Shown one piece after another: positions 22,721 to 34,619 of a DNA stretch of 64,000 nt. A model generated the notes under the pieces. It was not told where the DNA came from. It ran no database searches and saw only the letters and a program-made list of their open reading frames with translations. Both the position numbers and the translations under genes were made by a program. Origin of the DNA: Boswellia sacra (lineage: Eukaryota > Streptophyta > Magnoliopsida > Sapindales > Burseraceae); contig SNVD02008172.1 in the NCBI GenBank assembly GCA_013180625.2, positions 248,001-312,000 on the forward strand. The letters are read 5' to 3'. How positions within the stretch are numbered: the first letter of the stretch is position 1; each line of letters starts with the position of its first letter.

Positions 22721-23275
22721 TATCGTTGTCTAGAGCCTAAAAGTAAACGGATTTATCTTTCTTGACATGTTGTCTTCAATGAAGGAATTTTTCCTTACAA
22801 TACTGCTGCAGTTGATGAGAGCTCCTCTTTTAATTTTTCTGAATTCCCTTCGGTGGATGAGTGGGTTGACAAAAAGGAAAATGCAACCAAACTTCCAAAT
22901 CTCGCTTCTCCACCCATGGAAACTTCTGAGTTAAATTCAAAATCCTCTAACATTAATTGTTTTGATTGTGATGATGATTATGTTGCAGGTTCTTCTCTCA
23001 TTAATGCAAATAATACTTCCAACCATTTTGAATCCATCTGCATAGACAATCATGCCGAACTAGATCACCTTAAAAATGTTACTTCCCTGGTAGACTTGCC
23101 TACGGAATCTACTACTAGTCTGCCTGCACATGATAATTCCACAAACTCGACTCAAGAAATTTTGGAAGGTTCTCCACCTCCTTCTCGGCCAATCAAAAAT
23201 AGACATCCTCCTGCTTACTTGCGTGATTATGCCACTCTAGCCATTATTGGTTCATGTAATTTAAGTTTTCCTTAG
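22721..23275 (+). pseudogene. copia-2 pol linker
   Basis: Connects integrase and reverse transcriptase. Ser/Asn/Asp-rich and poorly conserved, ending with the usual RPIKNRHPPAYLRDY block before reverse transcriptase. The open part is 22853-23275. No catalytic role is known for this segment. Confidence 0.8.
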
Positions 23276-24810
23276 GAACCAAAAACTTTCAAGTCTGCCT
23301 TTAAGGATCCTCGATGCGTTGAAGCTATGCAAAATGAGATTCAAGCATTTCGAGATAATGATACTTGGGAGCTTGTTCCAGGACCATCTGATGTTAATGT
23401 TGTTGGCTCAAAATGGGTGTATCATATCAAAACTAAAGAGGATGGCTCAATTGATCGTTTTAAAGCCCGTTTGGTCGCCAAAGGCTTTACTCAAGTTTCC
23501 AGCAAAGATTATGATGAGACCTTTAGTCCCGTTGTTAAGCCAACTACCATTCGTCTTGTTATTACTTTATCTCTCACTTTCAATTGGAAGCTGCAACAAC
23601 TTGATGTGAAGAATGCCTTCTTACATGGCCAAATGAAAGAGACCGTTTATATGGAGCAACCACCTGGATTTATTGATTCTACAAAATCTGATCATGTTTG
23701 TTTCTTAAAGAAATCTTTGTACGGTCTCAAACAAGCTCCTAGGGCTTGGTTTGATAGTCTCTCCAGGTTTTTGCTTCATCTTGGTTTTTATTGCAGCAAG
23801 GCTGATTTTTAACTTTTTATCTATCGCACTAGCATTATTACGATTGTGCTTCTTATTTATGTTGATGATGTCATTCTTGCTAGTAATGATGTTTTTTTCT
23901 CAAGGATCTGATTTTTCAGCTTGATGTTGAGTACGCAATTAAAGATTTGGGATCACTACATTATTTTCTTGGTGTTGAAATCACTTCTTTCTCTGAAGGT
24001 GTTTTTCTATCTCAACAGAAATATATCAAAGATCTTCTCATTCAAACACATATGCTTGAGAATGCCTCATTTGCTACGCCAATGGCCATTAAAAGCAAAT
24101 CTAATCTCACAGACACAGATCCTATCGATGTTTCAAGTTTTCGTAGCATAGTTGGTGCCTTGCAATATCTCACTTTTACTCGGCCTGACATCACTTATGC
24201 TGTTAACCGTGTTTGTCAACATTTTAACAATCCTACTATGGTCCACCTTAAAGCTATCAAGCGCATTTTATGGTATCTTAAAGGTACTCAAAATTATGGT
24301 ATTCGCTTTCTTTCTCAAAGTTCCATTTCTCTATATGCTTTTAGCGATGCTGATTGGGCTAGTTGTTCTATTACAAGGCGTAGCACTAGTGGTTTTTGTG
24401 TTTTTCTTCATACAAATTGTGTTTCTTGGAGTTCCAAAAAGTAACCTACTATCTCTCGTTCTAGGTCTGAAGCTGAGTATCGATCCATGGCATCTACTGC
24501 TGCAGAGCTTACCTGGCTAACTTTTCTTCTTTGCAAACTCAGCGTCTCCCTTTCTCAGGCTCCTCACTTGTTTCGTGATAATGTTAGTGCTCTTTACATG
24601 TCTTTTAATCCCGTGTTTCATGCTCGTTCTAAACATATTGAGTTGGATTATCACTCCGTTCGTGAAAAGTTGTTATGGGGCATCTTGTTACTCGAAATAT
24701 TTCTTCCTCGTTTCAACCTGCTGATATTTTCACCAAACTGTTACTTAAATATCCTTTCTTGTTGTTTCGAAACAAGCTGGGCGTTCACTGCCTTTCGCAC
24801 GCCAGGTTGA
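23276..24810 (+). pseudogene. copia-2 reverse transcriptase and RNase H
   Basis: RVT_2 domain in pieces. 23327-23812 has KWVYHIK, KARLVAKGFTQV, LDVKNAFLHG with the first catalytic Asp, and [15 protein letters not shown] stop at about 23811 is followed by LIYVDDVILA at about 23850 and a frameshift near 23893. 23947-24444 has the connection domain (LGVEITSFSEGVFLSQQKY, LTFTRPDITYAV) and the first RNase H Asp block. A stop at about 24442 separates it from 24487-24810, which holds the rest of RNase H and the ADIFTK block, shifted. The product ends next to the purine tract. Confidence 0.92.
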
Positions 24811-24817
24811 GGGGGCA
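24805..24817 (+). other. copia-2 polypurine tract
   Basis: GGTTGAGGGGGCA immediately before the 3' LTR, the plus-strand primer site. Confidence 0.85.
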
Positions 24818-25172
24818 TGTTAAGGAATATAAGCCAAATATACTTGGAAGCCTTCAAGAAAAGGAATACAAATCCAAGTTTGAAGAGGAAAACAAATCTG
24901 AAGAGGAATACAAATCCAAGTCTGAAGAGGAAAACAAATTCAATCATATTCTCCTTGATTACGGAACCAAGTCTGAAGAGGAAAACAAATCAAATCCCAT
25001 TCTCCTTGATTACGGAAAATCTTAAAATATCTTTGCTGGCTGATTTGTTACCGTGTGTAAAGCTTGTTATTAATACTTGCCATAATATTCAACTTGTATC
25101 TTGTATATAATGTGTTGCTCATCAATGAAAGAAGTGTGCTTCCTTTTTATCACAAATTGATTTACTTGTTTA
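24818..25172 (+). repeat. copia-2 3' LTR
   Basis: 355 bp, starting TGTTAAGGAATATAAG and ending TTTACTTGTTTA. It matches 12901-13232 but has an extra AAGAGGAAAACAAATC-type unit within the internal tandem repeat (about 24880-24935). Confidence 0.92.
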
Positions 25173-26289
25173 GCTTGGTGATTAATAAAATAAAATATAA
25201 AATTAAAATAATAACTAGAAAAAGAAACTTTAATTAAAAGCAACAAATTTATTAGAACTCTTAAGATTTTTGGATTTTAATAAATTTATGTTATCACCAA
25301 GCCTTAACATACAAATCCAGTCAAGACATAACTCATACATAGAAGAATAAAGAATACAATTATTTTGACTTAATCTCTTAACTTGAACAGGATGAATAAC
25401 TAGTTATGCACCTCTGACGAGAGAAGCTGCCCTACATTCGCCGCAATGCAATAGCTTTGGGGCAGATTCTCTCCTTAACGAGTACTATCCGTTGATTTTC
25501 TCTTTTATTTTTTTTTTATTGGGTTTTCAATTGTTCTAGATCAACTGAAAAAAATAATGATACTTATTTCAAATTATTTCTTAAATTTTATTTTTAAATG
25601 ATATATATTTAATATAAACTTGTCAAATAGATAGTGTGATAACGTAACGAGTGATATAATAATTTTAATTTTATATTATTTTATTTGGGTTGTATAATTT
25701 CATGATAAATTTTAAAAAATGTATCGTTACTGCCAAGCGAACACCACAAATAATAGTACTGCAATCCGAAGACAAGGTCGTATACAGTGGGTTGCATAAT
25801 GGAGTGCATTTACGTTTGTGCATGTAGTTTGTTTGAATTGGTAGAGTAATATAACATTATTTGACACCCAAAAGTGGAGCATCAAAGAGATGAGAGAGGT
25901 GGCATCTGCGATCACAGGTTTCAATGTTTTTGTTTACCGACCTTATAGCTTCCAAGAAGATTAATTTATGCATAAACTGAATGATAAAACGTAGGCATAT
26001 CCATGTAGCCGGTCGAAATGCTCCCATCTTAATTCTTAAATAATTAACAACCATAATAGATAAATAAATAAGTAATTGTATTCAGACTCAGACAAGGGGA
26101 CAACAACAGTCAACGGAGTTAAGTTAAAGGTCGGCATGTGCTTAGGCTAGTTAGCATAGATTCATTTGGCTGTTTGTGTGTTTTCCGGGAAGAAAAATGC
26201 AAGAGGAAGATAACAAGAAAGAGAGGGGTATGATAAGAAGAAAGTATTATGCGATGGATAGACAGGAAGAAGATGGCAACAAACAAAGA

Positions 26290-26640
26290 GTAATATCATG
26301 TGTATAGCCAAGTTATGTAATCTGATGATATGGTACAAATTCACAGAATAAATAAAAATAAATTAATAAATTTTTAATAAACAGAGTGGTATTCATCTAT
26401 TTAATAAATTTGTACCGAATCAGATTATATGTATTAGATCATACAAGTTAGTTGTGTATGTAGAACTTTACTTATGCAACCTAACATGTCATAAAACTAT
26501 TAGATGTGTGATTTTTACTTTATTTATTAAAAATTTTTAATTTATTTTTATTTTTATTCATCCAATAAATTTATATCACGTTAAGTTGTTGTATATATTT
26601 AATTATACATTTTGATTGTACATATAGGATTAGTCAATTA
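26290..26640. repeat. probable MITE with long inverted arms
   Basis: The left arm (about 26340-26385: AATAAATAAAAATAAATTAA, then AATTTTTAATAAA) recurs inverted at about 26515-26565, and the similarity extends outward over about 60 more bases with divergence. About 350 bp and non-coding. Termini and target duplication are not resolved. Confidence 0.45.
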
Positions 26641-27240
26641 TTTAACAACTATACATTATAGAGGAACAGAAGAAAGTGTTACAATTCCAATCCATGAAAA
26701 AAAAAATTTTAAATATTGAAGAATTTTTTGTCTGTATTATTAACCCACTTTCTCAGTACAAGTTCATATCAAAATGATGAACGGCGAAAGGCAAAATAAT
26801 GTTCCTACCTAACTTCATCAAATGCAATTAATTAGTACAGGTTCATCGAAAATTTGGTAATGAATATGTCCTTTGCAAAAAATTAAAATATCCATCATAA
26901 ACCTAACTTTGGTATAACGATAAGTTTTTAAATTAATGGGAAACCTATGTAGTTGGTGCTTAGAAATAATTAAGTAGTACTTAAGCCACGTGAGATATTA
27001 ACAAACAATAAAATCGAAGTTTAATATTATATGTTGGGGAGTAGATGGCAGTTTCAGTAACAGCCAACATCTGAGTAAAAGAGTGTAAAGTGACTGAATC
27101 AAATTGCGGACCTTGAAAAGGTTAATTACGAATATAGGTGAGGAGAGTACCGATACAGGAGACTTGGAAACAAATTATATAAGAAACAAAGTAAAAAATT
27201 AAAATTAAAATAAACGAAACATACTCACAGTTACGTAGGA

Positions 27241-27513
27241 CAGTTATTAGAGTTAAGAGTCTAATTTAATTAGGGTTTTCAATTATTATTTTAAAAAGTC
27301 AAATATTATTTTCTTGTTTAACTAAGATTTTTAGTATTTAATTAGGATATGGAATATTTGTAAGATTTTATTTCTTAATATAGGTTTTACTTATTTTACA
27401 AAGAATTAAAGTTATTCAGCTATAAAGAGGCTTGTTATCTCTTATTATTAAGAATGAATTATTAAAAATATTTGAAAAATTTTCCTGTGGAAGTTCTTTT
27501 GTTGTTGATTTAA
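27241..27513 (+). repeat. possible solo LTR
   Basis: The segment has an LTR-like layout: a TTATTAGAGTTAAGAG start, a CTATAAAGAGGC TATA-like element near 27420, and a TTGATTTAACA end. No primer-binding site or coding region is adjacent, and the start lacks a clean TG. Confidence 0.3.
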
Positions 27514-28880
27514 CATGCCCAAAAAGTCTACATTCGTCGTAGACAAATAAAATGTTAAGTGCATAAAATTTAATAACTTTTTTTTTTTATATTATTTCAT
27601 ATTATAATCTCTACATGGTGATTCTTGATATTCAAAGAATCATATCTTCTACGAATGTAATATCAAGATGTCTTTTTTATTTTTTTGTTATGTTATTTAC
27701 AAATACAAAACAATACGGAAATTAAAATAATATAAAGATTTTCAGTGAATCAAGTTAAGAATCTCTAAACGATCTTTGATTGCATATTGTTTTACACACA
27801 ATCATTTATTACTACTCAATCGAGGTGAAAACTAGGATTTTTATTTTGGGGCAAAATATGAAGTAAAATAACTTAAGTCGGAAAAAAACATATCACTGTC
27901 TAACGATATATTTTTCAGGAAAGAAAATGGAAATAGTTGCAGGTTGGTAAAAGGAATTACAATAATAGCAAGAAAAGGAAACTAATAAACTGACTACTAT
28001 TAGAATTCTTAAGATTTTGGGATTTCAATGAGTAAACATGTTCACTAAGCCTTAAAATATAATTCCAAGCGAAACTCAACTCATATGTAGAACAATCAAG
28101 TTTGAAAGTAAAATAAAGGGTTCAATTATAATTTTTATGTTGAGAATTAATTCTTGACGTGATGTGAAAAAATAACTAATCATCCTCCACCTTCTTAAAC
28201 TGATTTTGTTAAATTTTCTTTTTCTCATTAATTATTTTAAATTAAGTGAAAACTACGAGTATTAATGATCATGCACGTAATCGGAAGACATAATCAGTAG
28301 CAAGTTGGAGAGTTACAAAGATTTTTACCACAAGACTCCAATCATTTGGATCAGCCCTAGTTTAGGATTTCTGCTATCATGAAGGTGTTCTATAAAATAA
28401 TTTAATAAGTAACTAAGTTTGAGAGGGAGAAGTCCCATGTACCCCTAAGATTGGGAGAAACTATCAGTCAAAGGCAGTCAAAATGTAAACTGACAAATTA
28501 GTCCTTGATTTCAGTTTGATAGAAGGTAATTTTTGTGTTAATAAAAATAGGTAAAAATAAGATTTCTTGAAATTCCACATAGCCACTCAAGTTTATAAAA
28601 TATCATATACCTCCCTTACCATCAATTTATATCAAGTTTTAAATTATAATATCAATAACATTAATATATTTACGAAGTTGTCCTCTAACTTTACTATTAT
28701 AATGGGCATGTTAATTTAAAATATTATAAAGTACATATTAAATAGGTATAATTTCTTAAAAAACTAATACAAGAGTATGAATATTTTTATTAATTTAAAA
28801 AAATAATAGAAAAGTCCATTGGGCAACCATTTGTTATAAATTGCAAGAAAAAACCATTTCCAATCTTATGATTCTCATTT

Positions 28881-28902
28881 GAGAGAGAGAGAGAGAGAGA
28901 GA
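28881..28902 (+). repeat. (GA)n microsatellite
   Basis: Eleven GA units. Confidence 0.93.
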
Positions 28903-30699
28903 TGCAGGAAATATAAAATGAAAAAAATTTATTATTAATAGTATGTCTCATATAGGAAAATGAGCTTTTACCTTTTTAAGATTTCTCATTCAATTATGTA
29001 CCAATAATAAATTAAAAGTATTTGTCAAATTTATTTAAAGTGTTTTTTAGTAAAATTTTCTAACTATTTTAATAAAAATATACTTATACTAAATTATTTT
29101 TTGTTTTTATTATATTTATTTAATATAAACTCTATTAATTCTTGAATTACTACACCTTTTTTAATATTAAATTTAGAAAATAATTTTGATATTATACTAA
29201 TTTTATTTATATACATAGCAAAAAACTTAATAGAGATTAATGACAATGGAAAGTATTTGAGTTTTTTTAGAAACATACAATAGCTACGTAGAATTTCAAG
29301 AAACCTCGAGAGACCTCTTTACCTCTTCTATCAAATACCCAAACTACCCTCAATCAAATGAAGCAAAAATTAAACAGGGACTAATTTGTAACTTTAAAGT
29401 TTGACTATCTTTGACTAACAATTAAATCAAACCTTAGATGTGTTTGTAGACTTCTCTCAAGTTTGAAGCTGATTATAACATAATTTGTTTTATTAGAAAG
29501 ATATAGAAGTAAAGTGTTTGATGCTTTTGAAAATGCGATTATTTTTTTCAGTTGATTGTGGTAACTTTCGATCGCAAAAAATACCCCATATTGTTAGTAA
29601 AAATCGCAAAAAAAAAAAAAATTATACATATGATTATTAATTTTATATTACCAATTTGAGAAAAAAATTAAATTATTAAAAAAATACCAACCACGACCAT
29701 GAAGTGGTAATTGAACGTCAAGATTGATCTGTGTATCTAAACTTAAAGCTGAAGCCCATAGAAAATTAAAAATTAAAAAAATCATAAAAATATAACCAAA
29801 CAAGAGAACACATAAAATTGCTCAAGGCAGAGTCTAAATAAATTGCAGAATGCCATTTTCAAGAACAGCCTCTTATATTAATAAATTTAAGCATATTATC
29901 AGAAAATCATTTTGAATCATCATAGCATTTCTACTGATGGAAAATCTTACAAAGAAATTGCATATTATACAATACATAATTATAAATTTGTAGGTTTTTT
30001 TTTTAATTTAAACATCAAGTTCCTATAATCAACCTAGAAAAGACTATAATACAAAATTACCAGCAAGAATCGTATAAAGCAAAGATACTAAATTAAAGAA
30101 AGATGAGCATATAAAGCTATACTAAAAAGAAGAAACCTAAACAAATCGACTCATTTATCAATTCTCATCCCATAATTTAACAAGATCAAGCCCAATCATT
30201 AATCGATCATATTACTAGTTTACTACTTAAAAAGATGATCAATCAGTACCAATATAGGATCCATATTTTATCATTTAGTACTTATAAATAAGTCTTCAGT
30301 TAATTTACATTGCTATCAAATGTAAAGGATTTATACGCGTTACCTGCCCGGGACAAATTTAAAAGCTCCATTGTCAGAACCTTATGCAGTGGGTAGAGGT
30401 TTTGCACCTCTCATAAATAAAAGTCCAAACTGATTCAAGATAATTAGTAGAACCAGTACCAATGAAACTCTATAGAAGACTAGAATCGAAACCCAGTAAC
30501 ACAAGAAGGTGAAACTAAAATCAAAGTAAATCAAGAACCATAAACAAATGCATTAACAAGTTTACTGCTGTAAAGGGAAAATATTATGTCATTAGGAAAA
30601 GACTGAATTGACCTTGGTGAGCTACCCCAAGGTGCATCTCCCCAGTCTCCCTGGGCATAATCCTCTATGTCCCCGATCTCCCAAATTCGAGCACTCTAT

Positions 30700-30917
30700 A
30701 GACAAATAAAATCATCTTACCAACCACTCGAGCGAGGGCTTTAGTCCTCAAAACTATATTGTTATCGAGGGCGTCTTGGAAAAATATCATAGCCGGCAAA
30801 AGAATCAGCAACCGCAATCGAAGGCCTTTAGTTGTTGGGAAGGAGTATTTCTGAGGGCGTTACATATTCAGCAAAGGTATATAACACTCGCAAATAGGTC
30901 ATTTTGTTGTAGTGAAT
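30700..30917 (-). mobile_element. CACTA terminal fragment
   Basis: On the minus strand the sequence beginning at 30917 reads CACTACAACAAAATGACC, a typical CACTA (En/Spm) terminal inverted repeat. It is followed by repeated GCCCTC-containing words (about 30864, 30770, 30735) that look like subterminal repeats. The opposite terminus was not found, so this is a truncated end or a very small derivative. Confidence 0.45.
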
Positions 30918-31372
30918 GATCTAGTTTGCTTTTCTTCAACAGAGTTTGTTGTGGCGAATCCGTTGAGCAATGTTTCTGGACACTAGCAATATTTTCCTTC
31001 TCCTTGGCCCTAACCTCTGCCAAAACCAACTTGCAGAATGGTTATATATCCATGTCATCAAAGGCTATCGTAGTGTCATCTTGGTGAGCTGATGCACTTC
31101 CTGAGCCTAACATGTTAGATGTCCCTCCAAGCTCCTGTTGATGTACGTACATTATCACCCTCTTTAGAAACCTCCTCTTCCCTCCCTGCACTCTCTGCTT
31201 CTTTGCTTGTCTCAGATGTCTCCTCGGATGTTCCCTCTCCTTCACTTTGCTTCTCCTTGGTTGTTCGAATATTATCCTCTTCACTCTTTTGACTTATCTC
31301 CTTCTCCTTGGAAGCAGCTTCCTTCTATTTCATCGAACTCCCAAGAGCCTTAGTAAAAGACAGTACTATCAG
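30918..31372 (-). pseudogene. Glu/Lys/Ser-rich coding remnant, function unknown
   Basis: On the minus strand a frame running from about 31330 to 31130 encodes an acidic, Glu/Lys/Ser/Thr-rich segment (for example SEEDNIRTTKEKQSEGEG). A second frame at about 31130-30920 continues with SGSASAHQDDTTIAFDDMDI and then, past a stop, EVRAKEKENIASVQKH. The composition is that of a disordered or coiled-coil protein rather than random AT-rich DNA. It is flanked by the CACTA end at 30917 and the complete CACTA element at 31376, which probably broke it. No family is recognised. Confidence 0.35.
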
Positions 31373-31411
31373 ATTCACTAGAAGAAAAGAGGTCTATGGC
31401 AACAGGCCTTT

Positions 31412-31560
31412 CGCAACGTGCACCATGTGCACGTTGCAAAAGCCACCTTTTGACAACGTGCAACAAATGCAAGTTGCGAAAAACAAGTTTTAGCAACGTG
31501 CACCTTGCGCACGTTGCTAAAATGTGGTTTTCACAACGTGCAACACATGCACGTTGCGAA
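31412..31560. repeat. CACTA left subterminal repeats
   Basis: Four diverged units of about 21 bases, each an imperfect palindrome of the form CAACGTGCA...TGCACGTTGC, spaced about 20-25 bases apart. In CACTA families, subterminal repeats of this kind bind the transposase. Confidence 0.9.
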
Positions 31561-32325
31561 AACCTTAATTAAGAAATAAATTAAATTATTATTTAATTTT
31601 TTATATTAATTCGTAAACTATATGAAATTTAAAAATAAATAACACGCAATTAATTAATTTATGAAATAAGAAAAAATTTAATTTTAGTCAATTAAGAAAT
31701 ATAATATTCAAAAAATTTAGAAAAATGAAAATTTCATAAAGCCATTAAGGTAGTATATATATTATACTATAAATACAAAATGTTTTTTCTTATGAATTTA
31801 TTTTCATATTAAAAAGAAAATGTTAAATATCAAAATAAAAATAAAAAATATAATTTTGTATTATTAAATTTAAAAAATCATATGAAATTATTAAAAATAA
31901 TTAAAATTATTTTAAATTTTAAATGTTATGGAAAATTACACTAATCATTAAAAATTTTTAGATAGAGAAGGAAGAACAATGATAAATTGAAATTATTATT
32001 CAAGATATCAAATAAGAGATAAATTTAAATTTAAATTCATTAAGATATAATATTAGAAACTAAAAAATTTAAAGAAATAAATAAATTATTTTATATAAAA
32101 TTTGAAAGTTAAGTAAATTATTATTATTTTTTTAATAAAAGGGCAATAAAGACGTTGTCGTTTCAGCTTGAAAGGGCAATAAAGGCGTGTATGAAAATAA
32201 ATAAAATATGAGGACTTAAATGAACTTGATAGGGGTAATTGTGACACTCTTCAATATATTAGGATATCCGGGAATTTTACAAACCTATATAAAGAAAAAA
32301 TTTTTTCCTCTAAATCTTCCAAACG
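31561..32325. other. AT-rich filler inside the CACTA element
   Basis: Very AT-rich, no reading frame of note. Short CGTTGTCGTTTCAGCTTG-like and AAAGGGCAATAAAGGCG words near 32140-32185 precede the GC-rich block. Confidence 0.6.
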
Positions 32326-32716
32326 CATGCTCTGTATCCTCTGTCTCTCGTTGCCGTCTCGCTGGAAAGCTGATCAAATCCCTAACCGCACTCCTCAGTG
32401 CCACCCTCTCTTGTTACTCGTAGTCGGTCCTCCTCCGCGGCTCCAGGAATTTCAGCGTCTCAAGCGGTCTGGGTCAGCCCCCTCTCGGCCAGCCACTGTC
32501 CTGCCAGCTTCCCTCCGCAGCTCCACTCTCACGTCGCTGTTCCTGCACAGCCAGATCGCCTCTGCTCCGCGGCTCCAGCAGTCCAGCCTCCTCTCTTTTG
32601 GCCAGCTCCCCTCCACGACTCCAGCCTCTTAGTACCTCCACGACGGGCTTATCTCCACAGCTCCACGGTTCACCCGATGATGACGGTTCTGCAGCATTCG
32701 GAGATGATATAGCAGG
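32326..32716 (+). other. GC-rich exon-like block in CACTA element
   Basis: A sharply GC- and pyrimidine-rich stretch in AT-rich surroundings. One frame ends GSPDDDGSAAFGDDIAG followed by a GTGAGT splice-donor-like site (about 32716), as a first exon might. The rest reads as Pro/Ser/Leu-rich in all frames and may be 5' untranslated sequence. It is probably a captured 5' end of a host gene; the donor gene is not recognised. It is not clearly part of IRE1. Confidence 0.45.
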
Positions 32717-33479
32717 TGAGTGTCTTGCAACTGAGTTCAAGCAAGAGATATATGAAGTGAGTCTCTTAGTTGCATCATCATCACTCACTTGTAAAACCCA
32801 TTTATCTTTGTTGCTTTCTTGTGTTTGTTTGTTTGTTTTGGTTTCTACTTTTGTTAAGGCATGTGATACTTGTGCTATCCAGGTCATGTTGCCCCCATGT
32901 CAAAGGTTTTAGAAAACATGATATGAGTTTTGAGATAGTTTTCTTTGGGTGTGTCTCCCTAATCTTATAGGTGAGTTGCAAGAGTCACCAGCCAGATATA
33001 ATTTTTCTTGGTACTTCAGCCATTTTTAAGCTTGACTGACATTTTATGAGGAGAACATCGTCTTCTTTCGGCTTCAGGTTGGTCTTTTAGTTTAAAGATT
33101 CTGTTAATTGTTTTCTAATAGTTGTAAATTAGTTTTTTAAATGAAGACTTTGTTCCGTTTGTCAGTCATTTTTTTCTGCGAGAAAAATTAAGCTTAGTGT
33201 CAGTGAAGAGAGTCTACTGTCAATTGTTAAAGGGTTAGAGAAATCTTACCACTTTGGATCAAAGTAGTTGATTAATGTTGAAGATTCTCATATGGTTTTG
33301 GAAGGGAAGTTTATTTTCTGAAGAAAAACACCATGAGAAAAATACTTTGAATTGGAGAGTGTAAAGGCTAAGCTCACTCTGAACGTTATCAACAGATCCA
33401 CTTTTCATCTGAAATAACTGAATGTGAACATAATGTTTACTGCTTTCATAGGCTCATTATCACTCTCACTCTATCACAC

Positions 33480-33730
33480 TGGACCCTGGGCATTGTCATT
33501 CCATAACACTGGATGTGAAGGTAAAGGAACATGCAACTCCTGAAGCAAACTTTGAAGCCAAACTAGCTCTGACACTCTTTGAGCTAATGCTCTGTACTCA
33601 GCTTCTGTAAAACTCCTTATAACAACTTCCTCTTTTTGAGAACTCCATTTAATTAAATTTCCACCAAGCTAAATACATAATCTTGAAGTAGATTTCCTAT
33701 CTTCTGGACTACTAGCCCTTTTTCGCCTTG
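33480..33730 (-). pseudogene. copia RNase H fragment inside CACTA element
   Basis: The minus strand encodes the C-terminal RNase H of a Ty1/copia polyprotein: a SSPEDRKST block (near 33715), NLIKWSSQKEEVV in a shifted frame, SFTEAEYRALA (about 33590-33620) and LQELHVPL. There is no LTR or other pol part nearby, so it is an isolated fragment either captured by the CACTA element or left by an insertion into it. Confidence 0.75.
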
Positions 33731-34204
33731 TAACATTTTAGCTCATGCGTATGAATAAAAGCAAGGATGCATTACAAGCTGCTCGCTTATACAACTTACT
33801 GTCTCTGACTTTATGGCCTATAACGAAAATAATCATCAAATTTATTCATCATCTCTACAACTTTTATGCTCTATAATTTTTTAGGTCAATTACCCCGGTC
33901 ATGTTGCCCTCATGTCAAAAGTTTTACAAAACATCCCATGAGTTTTTAGGAGTTTTCTTTGGGTTTGCCTCCCTAGTCTTATAATTTGTCTTGTTACTTC
34001 AGCCATTTTTGCCTGTTAAATATAGTTTTATTGAAGATGAAGTGGTAAGGGTGGTTAATTGTTTTTCATGAGTGTGGTTCCAGGAGTGATAAACTGAAAT
34101 CTTTTTGTTCTTTTTAAGTTATTTTTTCATAATCTGCTCACAACTTGTTAATGAAACAATCTGATGGTTGATGAAGCTACTTTTTATTGTTTATTCTATG
34201 TGCA

Positions 34205-34305
34205 AAATAGGTATTGTGAATCCAAAGGTGCTACTGGAGCTTTTCTCCATGCATCGTGATTGGCAGGAAGAGAAGGCTCAACAGATCAGCAAGAAATAGG
34301 TTTGC
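34205..34305 (+). pseudogene. possible captured exon, unidentified
   Basis: After a CAAAATAG acceptor-like site, a frame encodes VLLELFSMHRDWQEEKAQQI before a TAG at about 34298. The helical, charged composition looks coding, but I do not recognise the family and it is not IRE1. It may come from the same donor as the GC-rich block at 32326. Confidence 0.3.
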
Positions 34306-34619
34306 TATGCCAATGATCTGTCTAGTTTTAGCAACATTCCTGTGGTATAAACTTTATATTTACTACAGAAGAGGAGAGGGCCATATGAATTGTCATTCCC
34401 CATAAGTATTTAATTAGGTCTAGACCACCTACAGATCTATTCTATTAAGCCCTTGTGGTCCATTTTCAAGTTTTTATGTCACAGGGTTGTGGTAGAGCTG
34501 GTGATCCTAGACTTTTCCTGCTGAGTTCAACTCTCCTATCCTGTATCCTACTGATTTTGTATGTAAAACTTTAGTGGTTATTGGTTGTTTTAGTCTAATA
34601 TTTGTTGACTTAATTACAG

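Larger units (their letters stand above)
12901..25172 (+). mobile_element. Ty1/copia retrotransposon copia-2, interrupted by a nested element
   Basis: A plus-strand copia element with two recognisable LTRs (12901-13232 and 24818-25172). A primer-binding site directly follows the left LTR and a purine tract directly precedes the right one. Flanks are TCTTG and GCTTG, a one-mismatch 5-bp target duplication. Removing the nested Sirevirus-like element (14870-22064 plus its TAAAC duplication) leaves about 5.1 kb, normal for copia. The LTRs differ by substitutions and by one extra internal repeat unit, and the coding region is full of stops, so this is an old insertion. Confidence 0.93.
25173..30699. 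other. AT-rich intergenic DNA with repeat fragments
   Basis: No supported gene. It contains a diverged direct repeat (25245-25350 and 27995-28100), a probable MITE (about 26290-26640), a possible solo LTR (27241-27513) and a GA microsatellite (28881-28902). The remaining reading frames are short, AT-rich and unconvincing. Confidence 0.6.

Noticed and set aside
32326..32912. Several overlapping frames of 100-137 codons on both strands
   Set aside because: GC-rich DNA is open in many frames by chance. Only the block as a whole, with a donor site, was kept as a possible exon.
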